From assembly GCA_041747435.1 (NCBI GenBank), contig JBGTFE010000111.1:3115-67114 (forward strand): a stretch of 64,000 nucleotides of DNA, written 5' to 3'. The notes under the pieces were generated by a model that was not told the origin of the DNA, did not search any database, and saw only the letters and a list, made by a program, of their open reading frames with translations. Shown in pieces: positions 13,768 to 22,444 of this stretch; the first letter of the stretch is position 1, and the number at the start of each line of letters is the position of its first letter. This DNA is from JBGTFE01 sp041747435 (lineage in GTDB: Bacteria > Acidobacteriota > Blastocatellia > Pyrinomonadales > Pyrinomonadaceae). The translations under genes and the position numbers were made by a program.

Positions 13768-14445
13768 TTACGGACATCGCTTCCGCTTTGACGCTTTCTC
13801 GATGTAGGACACCGCATCCGGCGTCTTGCAGTAGGTCTCGCCGTGATCTACCTCAACCTTGCCGACTCGTTTTGCCGCTTCGATAGCTTTCGTTTGCAGC
13901 GTTGGTTTGAAGACGCCGATCGAAATGAGGGCGCCGTTCATTGCGTAGCGCACCCAATTCCCGGAGTGGTGAATCTCCTTCTCGATCGTCGCCAATATTT
14001 TTTCTGCGTCCGCATCGCTGATTGCCTCCGGATCGTCCTTTAAGCGAACTCCGAAGATCGCGTAACCCATTTCGCGATAATGTTCGTCCTTTGACTTCAT
14101 CCATGCGCGCATCGTCGCGTCGGCATCGGAGCAGCGGGCGAAAAGATCGGATAGATAGCAGCCGAGAAAACGGACCGATCCGTCCTTTACTAGGGCGTCG
14201 GCATCGGCACGTGAGATTCTCGCCGGGTCGGCGATCAAGAGAGCAAGGATGCGCGCCTCTGCATTTCGCGTGTTCCAAAGTTCCATGGCGAGCGCGTGGT
14301 CGACCTTGATCTTCTTTTTGATCTTTGCAATTTCTGAGGTCAACACGCCGTAAACATTGTCGCCGGAATCATAGCATTTGTAGATCGCCGCCGTTTGCGG
14401 TTTTCCGAGTGTCTTGAAAGCTGCAAGAATGTCTTTGACGTTCAT
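13768..14445 (-). CDS. AlkD-like DNA alkylation repair protein
   Basis: A 225-residue all-helical protein built of HEAT-like repeats: LGKPQTAAIYKCYDSGDNVYGV near the start, ALAMELWNTRNAEARILALLIADP, CYLSDLFARCSDADATMRAWMKSKDEHYREMGYAIFGV, then helices ending in HSGNWVRYAMNGALISIG. This matches the AlkC/AlkD-like DNA glycosylase superfamily, which removes alkylated bases without a base-flipping pocket. The length is typical. The C-terminus is short and basic (KASKRKRCP). It stands alone on the minus strand, 19 bases upstream of the DUF2059 gene end, and might be co-transcribed with it. Catalytic activity is inferred. Confidence 0.85.
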   Translation of the reverse strand: MNVKDILAAFKTLGKPQTAAIYKCYDSGDNVYGVLTSEIAKIKKKIKVDHALAMELWNTRNAEARILALLIADPARISRADADALVKDGSVRFLGCYLSDLFARCSDADATMRAWMKSKDEHYREMGYAIFGVRLKDDPEAISDADAEKILATIEKEIHHSGNWVRYAMNGALISIGVFKPTLQTKAIEAAKRVGKVEVDHGETYCKTPDAVSYIEKASKRKRCP

Positions 14446-14464
14446 ACTGTTTCCTTTTTTTCGC

Positions 14465-15052
14465 TCAATTTGCGTCTTTTTTAACTTTCGCGTCTTTAAC
14501 CATTCGTTTCAACTGTTCGGTTTCTGCTTCTATTTTTGGCTGAATATAGTTTTGAAGTAAGGGAACAACTGCGTTAACAAAAGCTTGCTCAACTTGAACA
14601 GATAGGGTTGGTAAAAACGCAAGTGCTTTTTGTCCGGTGGAAGTTTTATAAAAAGCAACTAATTCTCTCAGTTCATTCTCCGTAAAAGTTTTGTCGTAAA
14701 TTTGAAAAATAACCTCTTCCGACAATGGAGTTAGTTTCGATTCGTCTGCAAAAAAAACTTTCACTTCGTTGTCAAGACGCTTGCCGGCTTCTGTTGCAGA
14801 CTTCTGCAACTCTGTTTTTTGTGCAGGCGTTAGTTCCGCGTCTTGCTCGACTAACGACAAAAGCGTTTGCTGAACGTCAGTAACCGAAAAATTGATTTTC
14901 AGATTGACGTTGTTTGCGCCGGTTAAATTGCGAAATTCTAAAATTAAAGATTTTTTATCTGTGCCACTCGTTTGTTGAGCGAAAGATGAAACGCTTGCAG
15001 AGATAATAATCGTCAAAGCAATAAACAGAGATTTAAAGTGTATTTTTTGCAT
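14465..15052 (-). CDS. Secreted DUF2059 protein
   Basis: A 195-residue protein with a signal peptide (MQKIHFKSLFIALTIIISASVSSFAQ). It is mostly helical, with the DUF2059 core EEVIFQIYDKTFTENELRELVAFYKTSTGQKALAFLPTLSVQVEQAF, the conserved block where FYxTxxGqk is followed by a proline and a helix. Family members are periplasmic or secreted proteins of unknown role. The region before it (residues 35-110) carries charged helices. It has no tightly spaced upstream partner; the next gene upstream is msrB, whose stop lies 132 bases away. Confidence 0.85.
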   Translation of the reverse strand: MQKIHFKSLFIALTIIISASVSSFAQQTSGTDKKSLILEFRNLTGANNVNLKINFSVTDVQQTLLSLVEQDAELTPAQKTELQKSATEAGKRLDNEVKVFFADESKLTPLSEEVIFQIYDKTFTENELRELVAFYKTSTGQKALAFLPTLSVQVEQAFVNAVVPLLQNYIQPKIEAETEQLKRMVKDAKVKKDAN

Positions 15053-15184
15053 ATCAGATAAATTAAATCACGATCTCGGTCAAATTCGATTAAAAGATCT
15101 GAGAGTCAGTTGCCCCAAGAAACGCCTAATATTACCACCATCCGCTCGATAATACAGCTAATTCTGCGTATTATCAACGAAAAC

Positions 15185-15664
15185 TCAGTCGCTTTTCTGC
15201 GGGATTTCCTCGTCTTCTGCGAAGAATTCGAGCGACGCGGAATTCAGACAATAACGCTGTCCGGTCGGCGGCGGACCGTCTCCAAAAACGTGTCCCTGGT
15301 GCCCGTCGCAGCGCGCGCAGCGGATCTCGGTTCGCGTCATTCCAAATTTTGTGTCGGTCAAATAACGAATGTGCGCTTTGTCGAACGGCGCGTAAAACGA
15401 AGCCCATCCGGTGCCGGAATTAAACTTTTCGTCGGAGCGAAAAAGCGGCAAGCCGCACAAACGGCAGGCATAAACTCCGTCTTGTTTGTTGTCGGTCAAT
15501 GTTCCGCAAAACGCCGGCTCGGTGCCGTGTTCGAGCAAAATGTATCGCTCTTCATCAGTCAATTCCGCTGCTAATTTTTCCCGCGTTTCGTCGCCGATCG
15601 GCGAAATATCATAGCCGCTTTCGGATAGTTGTTTTTGTGTCTCGTCAACCATAAATCTTTCCAT
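15185..15664 (-). CDS. msrB: Peptide-methionine (R)-S-oxide reductase
   Basis: A 159-residue MsrB. It shows the entry LTDEERYILLEHGTEPAFCGTL, two zinc CxxC pairs (CRLC and CARC), the substrate-binding FNSGTGWASFY and GHVFGDGPPPTGQRYCLNSASLEF with the catalytic Cys in RYCLNS. It reduces the R epimer of methionine sulfoxide in proteins. There is no signal peptide, so it is cytoplasmic. The resolving Cys is probably the one in AFCGTL. No MsrA is fused or adjacent. Confidence 0.95.
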   Translation of the reverse strand: MERFMVDETQKQLSESGYDISPIGDETREKLAAELTDEERYILLEHGTEPAFCGTLTDNKQDGVYACRLCGLPLFRSDEKFNSGTGWASFYAPFDKAHIRYLTDTKFGMTRTEIRCARCDGHQGHVFGDGPPPTGQRYCLNSASLEFFAEDEEIPQKSD

Positions 15665-15761
15665 CTTGCAGGCGAGTATATGAATCTTTCACCCGCCTTT
15701 GCAGGAGCTTCACGTTTTCTGCAATACTAGCACAAACCGATTTCAAAACAAGGAGAAAAAC

Positions 15762-16523
15762 ATGTCGATTTTTGTTCACAAGAATGATCAGCAGCTCGGA
15801 CCTTTTGAGGAAGCAAAAGCCCTGGAAATGCTAAAAACCGGCGAATTCACATCGCAAGATATGGCAATTCGCCAGGGCGAGACCGAATGGCGGAAATTAG
15901 GCGATTATTTTCCGAACGCAAGTTCGCAAACGCAAGCCGCGGAGCCACCCGCACCGGCTCAGCCAACGCCCGCCGCTGAAACCGAACCGGCTCCGAAGAA
16001 AAGCAAGAAGGGTTTGCTGCTCGGCTGCGCAGCCGTTTTCGTCGTCGCGATCTTGATCGCCGCGGTATTAGGTTTTTTCGCTTATCGTAATCTTTCCCCG
16101 GCGGATTCTACTGAAGATCTGCCGAATTCCGTCGGAGACATGAAGCTCGACACGCGCTATCCGCCGAAAGGCGACGTGTGGGGAACAAAAACCGAATTTG
16201 TCGGGCTTTATAAAGATTCATTGACAGGCGAGTCGGTGCTTTACCTGATGACGGTTTATGCGGATGAGGCGACCGCGAAGGACGAATTTAGAAAAGAGCT
16301 TGCGGATTCCTGCAAATCGGGCGAAACGCCGATGTATTTTTCGTTCAACAAAAACGGAGTCGAAGTTTCTCAGGGCGCTACGTGTGCGGTTCCGCTGTAT
16401 GTCCAAAAGGGCAATAAGCTCGCCGCGATCGGCGGAAGCGGCGCGAACGTCGATACGTTTATTGAATTCGCCGAAAACTTGCCCTTTAACAAGGGGACGA
16501 CGATGAAGAAGAAAGATAAATAA
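15762..16523 (+). CDS. GYF_2-domain membrane protein
   Basis: The start at 15762 (MSIFVHKNDQQLGPF) has AGGAG at 15751-15755. The 253-residue product has an N-terminal GYF_2 domain (about 1-55: QLGPFEEAKALEMLKTGEFTSQDMAIRQGETEWRKLGD), a Pro/Ala/Glu linker, a single membrane helix (about 88-110, GLLLGCAAVFVVAILIAAVLG) and an outside domain of about 140 residues of unknown family. GYF_2 domains are thought to bind proline-rich peptides, and here the domain would be cytoplasmic. The partner is unknown. The gene is a stand-alone unit between msrB (divergent) and lpxD (convergent). Confidence 0.85.
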   Translation: MSIFVHKNDQQLGPFEEAKALEMLKTGEFTSQDMAIRQGETEWRKLGDYFPNASSQTQAAEPPAPAQPTPAAETEPAPKKSKKGLLLGCAAVFVVAILIAAVLGFFAYRNLSPADSTEDLPNSVGDMKLDTRYPPKGDVWGTKTEFVGLYKDSLTGESVLYLMTVYADEATAKDEFRKELADSCKSGETPMYFSFNKNGVEVSQGATCAVPLYVQKGNKLAAIGGSGANVDTFIEFAENLPFNKGTTMKKKDK

Positions 16524-16560
16524 GGATTTGGAAAGCGGAACGAGCAGCAGGCGCTTGTTC

Positions 16561-17592
16561 TCAGGATTTCTTTTCGAGCTCGGCGATCTTCTTTTCCAAT
16601 TCGCGAATACGTTTCACAAGACCACCAAGCCGCTGAAATGCGGCGATCGAACGCAGCCAATCGCGATTTTCGAATGCCGGAACGCCCGAAAGAATCTTTC
16701 CGTCTTCGACGTCGTGCGAGGTTGCGGATTTTGCCGTCATAACGACGTCGTCGCCGACTCTTAAATGCCCGGCGATGCCGACCTGTCCGGCGAGGATCAC
16801 GCGTTTGCCGATCACCGAACTTCCCGCCAAACCGGTTTGCGAGCAGATGAGCGCGTCTTCGCCGACCGTGCAGGAATGTCCGATTTGGACGAGATTGTCG
16901 ATCTTCGCGCCGCGTTTGATGCGCGTTTCGCCGACCGAAGCGCAATCGATCGCCGTGTTTGCGCCGATCTCTACGTCGTCTTCGAGCACGACGCGTCCGA
17001 CTTGCGGAATTTTCAGCCAGCGTTTTTGTTCGTCTTTGGCGTAGCCAAAGCCGTCCGAGCCGATCGTTGTGTTGTTATGAACGATGCAATTTGCGCCGAT
17101 CTCGCAGTTTTCGCGCACTGAGACGTTTGAATGAATGACGGAATTTGTGCCGATCTTCGCGCCGTCGTAAATTGTTGCGTTCGGAAAGATTTTTGCGCCG
17201 CTTTCGATGCAGCAATTCGCGCCGATCACGACGTTTGCGCCGATCTCAACGTCCTCGGCAACCTTCGCGGATTCATGGATCACGGCAGTCGGATGAATAA
17301 AAGCTGAAATTTCCGCATCTGGAAAAAACAAACGAAGCGCGCGCGTGTATGCGAGATACGCGTCTTTTGAGCGCAAAACGGCAATGTCGTTTCGCTCAAT
17401 TTCGACGCCTTCATTCAAAAATATGGCGCCCGCTTTTGTGTCTTTGATCTGCGGCGTATATTTCGGATTTGCGAGGAAGGAAACGTCGCCGGCGGCGGCG
17501 ATATCCAAACCGGCGGCGGAATTTATTTCCAAATCTGGCGCGCCAATTTCGATTTTCGAGTAGGTTTTCTCAGCTAATTCCGATAATTTCAT
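16561..17592 (-). CDS. lpxD: UDP-3-O-(3-hydroxyacyl)glucosamine N-acyltransferase
   Basis: A 343-residue LpxD. An N-terminal uridine-binding domain (1-100, with AAGDVSFLANPKYTPQIKDTKAGAIFL) is followed by hexapeptide repeats of the left-handed beta helix, the family landmark HNNTTIGSDGFGYA, the catalytic His in LVQIGHSCTVG, and a C-terminal helix with the heptad pattern KRIRELEKKIAELEKKS. It adds the second acyl chain to the lipid A precursor in the cytoplasm, direct evidence for a lipopolysaccharide outer membrane. It is encoded alone here rather than in an lpx/fabZ cluster. Confidence 0.95.
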   Translation of the reverse strand: MKLSELAEKTYSKIEIGAPDLEINSAAGLDIAAAGDVSFLANPKYTPQIKDTKAGAIFLNEGVEIERNDIAVLRSKDAYLAYTRALRLFFPDAEISAFIHPTAVIHESAKVAEDVEIGANVVIGANCCIESGAKIFPNATIYDGAKIGTNSVIHSNVSVRENCEIGANCIVHNNTTIGSDGFGYAKDEQKRWLKIPQVGRVVLEDDVEIGANTAIDCASVGETRIKRGAKIDNLVQIGHSCTVGEDALICSQTGLAGSSVIGKRVILAGQVGIAGHLRVGDDVVMTAKSATSHDVEDGKILSGVPAFENRDWLRSIAAFQRLGGLVKRIRELEKKIAELEKKS

Positions 17593-17748
17593 AAAGTTTT
17601 AAAAATTGTTTAAAAATACCGCAAAACCATTTATAATTGATTCATTAACTTTTTTCCTTCATGGACGAAATTTTTTGACAACGCGCGCGCTGCAAAAATT
17701 CATCACCAAAAAGTCCAACCAAAATTCTAACATTCAAGAGGTAAAATA

Positions 17749-18330
17749 ATGAGCGAGAAAATTCTATCCCAATCCGAGAAAAAATACACGGCTGAAGACT
17801 ATTTGAAATTTGAGCGCCGCGGCTTTGAAAAGCACGAATTCAGCAACGGGAAAATTTTAGCGAGTGCGGGTTCGAGCCGGCGTCACAATTTGATCGGAAG
17901 CAACACGACGATCGCGGTCGGAAGCCGCGTTCGCGGAAACAGGTGCGAAATTTATGTCAACGACATGCGCGTCAAACTTTCCGGTCACACGTATTGCTAT
18001 CCGGATGTGATCGTCGTCAGCGGCGAACCCAAATTCGAAGGAAACGAACTCGACATTTTACTGAATCCGACTTTGATCGTCGAAATTTTATCGAAATCCA
18101 CGCTCTATTACGACAAAACGGAAAAACTTGATTGTTACCTCGCGACCACCAGCGTAAAGGAAATTTTGCTCGTGAAAGAAGAAGAAATGCGCGTCGAACA
18201 CTATGCGAAGCAAATCGCAAATCAATGGATTTATAAGATTTACGACAGCAGCGATTCAGTGATCTCACTCGATTCGATCAACTGCAAAATCTCAATGAGC
18301 GAAATTTATTCGCAAATAAAATTTGGCTAA
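17749..18330 (+). CDS. Uma2 family restriction-endonuclease-like protein
   Basis: A 193-residue Uma2 (DUF820) protein with GAGGT upstream of the ATG. Typical landmarks: YTAEDYLKFERRGFEKHEFSNGKILASAGSSRRHNLI, CYPDVIVVSG with the PD of a PD-(D/E)xK nuclease, and LIVEILSKST...YDKTEKLDCYLA containing the ExxxK. Activity and biological role are unknown; these genes are often multicopy in environmental bacteria. A TATAAT sequence at 17632-17637 could be its -10 element but the -35 is poor. The stop overlaps the priA stop by four bases on the opposite strand. Confidence 0.88.
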   Translation: MSEKILSQSEKKYTAEDYLKFERRGFEKHEFSNGKILASAGSSRRHNLIGSNTTIAVGSRVRGNRCEIYVNDMRVKLSGHTYCYPDVIVVSGEPKFEGNELDILLNPTLIVEILSKSTLYYDKTEKLDCYLATTSVKEILLVKEEEMRVEHYAKQIANQWIYKIYDSSDSVISLDSINCKISMSEIYSQIKFG

Positions 18331-20912
18331 AGCAAATTCACGGGATCGATCTCAACGCTGACGATCCTCATATCAACAGACTTTTGCGCATTGTAAAGCG
18401 CGAAATCGAGCGTTTCGCGCAACTTTGCGCGGCTGCCTGATTTGATCAAAATTTGCAAACGATATTCGCCTTTCAGACGCGAAAGCGGCGCCGGCGCAAC
18501 GCCGAAAATGCGGCACATATTTTCCTTATTCGCTTTATTTAGAGCATTTTTCAAGGTTTGCGCGTTTTCAAAAGCGTACTCGTAATTTGTGTGTTTTATC
18601 AAGATCGCCGCGAGAGCGATAAACGGCGGAAAGCCAAAATTTTTGCGGAAGACGATCTCTTCGTTGTAAAAACCTTCGTAATCCTGCGTATTTGCGTATC
18701 GAATTGCGTAATTTTCGGGATAATACGTTTGAATAATTACGCGTCCAGGCAAACGCCCGCGTCCGGCGCGTCCGGCGACCTGAGTCAAAAGCTGAAAAGT
18801 TCGCTCTGCGGAACGAAAATCGGGAAGTCCAAGTGTTGTATCGACAGAAATTACGCCCACCAAAGTAACATTCGGATAATCGTGTCCTTTGGCGAGCATT
18901 TGCGTGCCGACGAGCATATCGATATCGCCGGCGCTGAATCTTTCGAGAATTTTTTCCATCTCGCCGCGGCGCGAGATCCGATCGCGGTCGAAACGCTCGA
19001 TCTCGAGATCGGGGAATCTGCGAGTAAAAATATTTTCGATCTGCTCGGTGCCTTCGCCCATAAAATAGAGATATTCGCTCTCGCATTGCGGGCAAAATTT
19101 CGGCACATTTTCGCGATAATTGCAGTAATGACAGATGAGCTTATTCGCGCGTTTGTGAAATGTAAGCGTGATGTCGCAGTTCTTGCAATGGATCGTTTCG
19201 CCGCAATTTCGGCAGAGCACGAATTGAGAAAAACCGCGGCGATTCAGCAAAATTATCGTCTGTTCGCCTTTGGCGTGAGTTTCTTCGATGGCTTCGGCGA
19301 GTTCGTTTGAAAGAATTGCGTCCTTACCGATTTTTTTGAAAACCTCACGCATATCGACGATTTCGGCTTTTGCGAGCGGGCGATTTGCGATCCGAAAGGG
19401 AAGTTTCAGCTCGGAATATTTTCCGCTTTTCGCATTGTAAAAACTCTCGAGCGAAGGCGTTGCCGAACCGAGCACGACGACCGCGCCGGCATAATTTGCG
19501 CGGACGACAGCGACGTCGCGCGCGTTGTAAAACGGCGATTCGTGTTGGCGATAAGACGAATCGTGTTCTTCGTCAACGATGATCAAACCCAAATTTCCGA
19601 GCGGTGCAAAAACTGCCGAGCGCGTACCGATGACGATGCGCGCGTCGCCCTTTCGAATTTTTCGCCATTCGTCAAAGCGCTCGCCGCTTGAGAGATTTGA
19701 ATGAACGATCGCAACTTCTTCGCCAAAAATTGCCCGCAGACGTTTTGAAAATACAGGCGTGAGCGCGATCTCAGGAACGAGCATCAGCGACGCTTTTTCG
19801 TTTTTCAAAGCGCGTTGCATCGCGCGAATATAAATTTCTGTCTTGCCGCTGCCGGTGATTCCGTGAAGCAAAAACGCTTGATATTCGTTGGTTTTTAGAG
19901 AGATTTCGATCGCGGATAGCGCTGTTTTCTGCTCCTCTGTTAATTTCAGTTCAGGAATTTCAGGCAGCTCAACATCGGCAAGCGGATCGCGTTTTACTTC
20001 CTTTACGAAAATCTCCACAATGCGGCGTTTTGCGAGCGTATTTATCGGCGACGCGCCGACGTCGGCTTTTCCAAGCAGTTCGGTAAAAAGCATTTCGCCA
20101 TTTGTGCGAGCCAAAACGTCAACAATTCGTTGCTGCGCCTCGGTCAATTTAAATGTAGCGCCAGCATCTTGCTGGCTGTCGTGGCGGCATCCTGCCGCCG
20201 CATTATCGTTTTCTGCGCGAGCAGGATGCTCACGCGACTGCCGCCAAGATGGCGGCGTTACATTATGCAAAAAACGAACGGCTTTAAGCCGCTTCGGTTT
20301 TACATGCACTGCCAAGCTGCGATTAAAAACATCCGCGAAACCATTTTTTACGAGTTCGCGAACGACGCGCTGCGCCGCCGGTGAGCCGAAATTCTTTGAT
20401 AATTTTTTCAAGGACGCTTCGCCTTCTGCGTTTAAAAATCCCAAAACTCTCGACTTTACAGTTTTCGCGACCGTGGTTTTTGAAAGTTCTTCGCGTCCGG
20501 CGTCGGTTATTGAAACGATTTGCTCGACGCCCGTATTTATCCCCGCCGGAAGCGACGCTTTAAGAACGTCGCCCCATGCAGACAAGTAATAATCTGCGGT
20601 CCAGCGCGCAAGCTGCAAGATCTCTTCCGTCAAAAGCGGTTCTTCATCGAGAAGTTCGATTATCTCTTTGATCGCTTCCTGTTCAATTTCGAGTGCCGGA
20701 TCGAGTTCGTCGCTCAGTCCAACCGCATAACCCGTAAGCCGACGGTTTCCGAACGGGACGAGAACGCGCGCGCCAATTTTTATGTCGTCGCGCAATCCCG
20801 AAGGCAAACGGTAAGTAAAAGTTTGGCGCAGCGGAAGCGGAAGCGCGATTTCGACGAATGAGTCTTTCGAGCCGGCTGAAAGGCGGGGTTTTTGTCCGGC
20901 ATTATTCAACAT
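18327..20912 (-). CDS. priA: Primosomal protein N' (replication restart helicase)
   Basis: An 861-residue PriA. It has the N-terminal 3'-DNA-binding domain (FVEIALPLPLRQTFTYRLP), a winged-helix domain, a superfamily 2 helicase with Walker A GITGSGKTEIY (about 346-356) and DEEH (about 444), paired zinc cysteines (CRNCGETIHCKNC and CHYCN/CPQC, about 565-612), motif VI QVAGRAGRG and the C-terminal domain. It restarts collapsed replication forks. It is longer than usual because a palindromic repeat (20155-20261) is translated as about residues 218-253, in the linker between winged helix and helicase. Confidence 0.95.
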   Translation of the reverse strand: MLNNAGQKPRLSAGSKDSFVEIALPLPLRQTFTYRLPSGLRDDIKIGARVLVPFGNRRLTGYAVGLSDELDPALEIEQEAIKEIIELLDEEPLLTEEILQLARWTADYYLSAWGDVLKASLPAGINTGVEQIVSITDAGREELSKTTVAKTVKSRVLGFLNAEGEASLKKLSKNFGSPAAQRVVRELVKNGFADVFNRSLAVHVKPKRLKAVRFLHNVTPPSWRQSREHPARAENDNAAAGCRHDSQQDAGATFKLTEAQQRIVDVLARTNGEMLFTELLGKADVGASPINTLAKRRIVEIFVKEVKRDPLADVELPEIPELKLTEEQKTALSAIEISLKTNEYQAFLLHGITGSGKTEIYIRAMQRALKNEKASLMLVPEIALTPVFSKRLRAIFGEEVAIVHSNLSSGERFDEWRKIRKGDARIVIGTRSAVFAPLGNLGLIIVDEEHDSSYRQHESPFYNARDVAVVRANYAGAVVVLGSATPSLESFYNAKSGKYSELKLPFRIANRPLAKAEIVDMREVFKKIGKDAILSNELAEAIEETHAKGEQTIILLNRRGFSQFVLCRNCGETIHCKNCDITLTFHKRANKLICHYCNYRENVPKFCPQCESEYLYFMGEGTEQIENIFTRRFPDLEIERFDRDRISRRGEMEKILERFSAGDIDMLVGTQMLAKGHDYPNVTLVGVISVDTTLGLPDFRSAERTFQLLTQVAGRAGRGRLPGRVIIQTYYPENYAIRYANTQDYEGFYNEEIVFRKNFGFPPFIALAAILIKHTNYEYAFENAQTLKNALNKANKENMCRIFGVAPAPLSRLKGEYRLQILIKSGSRAKLRETLDFALYNAQKSVDMRIVSVEIDPVNLL
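20155..20261. repeat. Palindromic repeat inserted in frame in priA
   Basis: Outer arms GTAGCGCCAGCATCTTGCTG... (20155-20181) and ...GCCAAGATGGCGGCGTTAC (20235-20261) are imperfect complements. Inside are further hairpins (GGCGGCATCCTGCCGCC). The priA frame stays open across it and encodes a Ser/Arg/Gln/His-rich segment atypical of PriA. Confidence 0.75.
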
Positions 20913-20982
20913 TTTTTTATCCTTTTCGGTTTAAATGATAACCTAAAGGAACATTTTCGGGAAATATTTGTCTAAGAAAAAT

Positions 20983-21495
20983 ATGGAAACGTTGCTCCAG
21001 CAAAATGAGAAAAAAGGCGCAAATAAAGTACTGCTCGCGGCGGTTGGAATTGCGGTTTTGGTGATTGCCGTGATACTCGGGCTTTTGTACCTAAAACCGA
21101 CGACGCAGGAAGTAAAGAAGCAGGTTCTAGAAGGCGCCTATCTTGAAGGAACGCCTGAATTTGAAGCGTTGACGAACAAGATAATCATTTTTAATGACAA
21201 CGAAAACACGATGGAATCGCCGACCGGGCTCGGGACGATCACGATGTTTGCGCGCAGCACGATCCGCAACAATAGCGACAAGCGTTTATCGGCACTGCAA
21301 ATCAGAGTGAGTGTGGTCGATCCGTTTGACAAGGTGATCAGGGAAAAAACGCAGATCGTCGTGCCTTCACAAAACGCCGAGACAATGGGACCAAAAGAAA
21401 ATTTATCGGTTACCGTCCCGATCGAAGGTTTTTCCAAAGAAGACGATCGCGCGCGCGTAAAATGGAAGGTGACGGCGATCAAGATTGAAAAATGA
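20983..21495 (+). CDS. Single-pass membrane protein, function unknown
   Basis: A 170-residue protein with a short charged N-terminus, one membrane helix (VLLAAVGIAVLVIAVILGLLYL) and an outside beta domain of about 125 residues (TMFARSTIRNNSDKRLSALQIRVSVVDPFDKVIREKTQIVVPSQ...), which resembles FxLYD-like immunoglobulin-type folds in layout only. A TTG at 20968 would add five residues; neither start has a good ribosome site. It is divergent from priA and converges on the ABC ATPase gene with a three-base gap. Not recognised further. Confidence 0.7.
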   Translation: METLLQQNEKKGANKVLLAAVGIAVLVIAVILGLLYLKPTTQEVKKQVLEGAYLEGTPEFEALTNKIIIFNDNENTMESPTGLGTITMFARSTIRNNSDKRLSALQIRVSVVDPFDKVIREKTQIVVPSQNAETMGPKENLSVTVPIEGFSKEDDRARVKWKVTAIKIEK

Positions 21496-21498
21496 TCA

Positions 21499-22440
21499 TT
21501 AGTCTTTGGTTTCTTCAACAAAAAGTTCTTCGAGCGATTGCTTGACCGGCTGGATCGAAACCAGCTTTCCGCCCGCTTTTCGCGTGATCTGCAAGACTCT
21601 TTCGACATCCTTTTCTTCCGAAATTTGAATGTTTGCGCCGCTGGGTTTTGAATTTATCGACGCGCCGGCGATCTGCGCGATCTCGCTCGCCAGGCTTTCC
21701 GCGGAAACGCCTTTGACGTTGATCTCAAACGATTGGATTTCGCCGCTTTGCGTTAAAAGATCGTCAAGCTTTCCGGATGCGGCAAGCTTTCCGCCGCGCA
21801 GGATCGCGACATTATCGCACAACGCTTCGATATCGGACAAAATATGCGTCGACATAAAAACTGTTGTTCCGTTTTCGCGTAATTCCGCGATCAATTCGCG
21901 AACTTCGCGGCGTCCGATCGGGTCAAGCCCGCTCATCGGTTCATCGAGAAACACAATTTCCGGATCGTTTATCAAAGCCTGCGCGAGCGCGACTCTCTGG
22001 AGCATTCCTTTTGAAAACTTCCGCAATTGCTTGTTCCAATCTTTTTCGTCGAGACGAACTCGCGTCAGCAATTCGCCGGTTTTTCGCTTGCGCGTGATCG
22101 AGTCAAACCCGAATAACTCGCCGAAATAATTCATAAGTTCGCGCGCCGTCAAATAATCGTAAAAGTATGGATTTTCGGGACAGTAACCGATTCTCGCGTG
22201 CGTTTTGAAATCAGAAATATCGTGTCCAAGAATGCGCGCCGTTCCTGCAGTTGGAAACAAAAGCCGCATCAGGATTTTGATCGTTGTAGTTTTTCCGGCA
22301 CCGTTTCCGCCCAAGAATCCGAAGATCTGTCCGCTTTCTACGCTCAGAGTCAGATCGTCTAGCGCGCGGACCTTTTTCTTTTTCCAAAAGCCTGTTTCGT
22401 AATCTTTTGTCAGATTTTCGATTTCGATAATTGGCGTCAT
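21499..22440 (-). CDS. ABC transporter ATP-binding protein
   Basis: A 313-residue ATPase with Walker A GGNGAGKTTTIK (about 43-54), signature FSKGMLQRVALAQAL (about 143-157), Walker B IVFLDEPMSGLD and the H-loop STHIL. After the nucleotide-binding domain about 90 residues of beta sequence follow (GEIQSFEINVKGVSAESLASEIA), the usual tail of ABC-2/CcmA-type exporter ATPases. It starts four bases after the TPR protein and pairs with the permease at 23.4-24.2 kb. The substrate is unknown. Confidence 0.93.
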   Translation of the reverse strand: MTPIIEIENLTKDYETGFWKKKKVRALDDLTLSVESGQIFGFLGGNGAGKTTTIKILMRLLFPTAGTARILGHDISDFKTHARIGYCPENPYFYDYLTARELMNYFGELFGFDSITRKRKTGELLTRVRLDEKDWNKQLRKFSKGMLQRVALAQALINDPEIVFLDEPMSGLDPIGRREVRELIAELRENGTTVFMSTHILSDIEALCDNVAILRGGKLAASGKLDDLLTQSGEIQSFEINVKGVSAESLASEIAQIAGASINSKPSGANIQISEEKDVERVLQITRKAGGKLVSIQPVKQSLEELFVEETKD

Positions 22441-22444
22441 ATTT

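Noticed and set aside
19888..20589. Long open frame antisense to priA (about 230 codons)
   Set aside because: It lies wholly opposite a well-supported PriA, has Arg/Ser-rich low-information sequence and no ribosome site. The same applies to long antisense frames in mutS2 (6085-7670), the first amidohydrolase (9663-10430) and the M14 gene (53805-54896).
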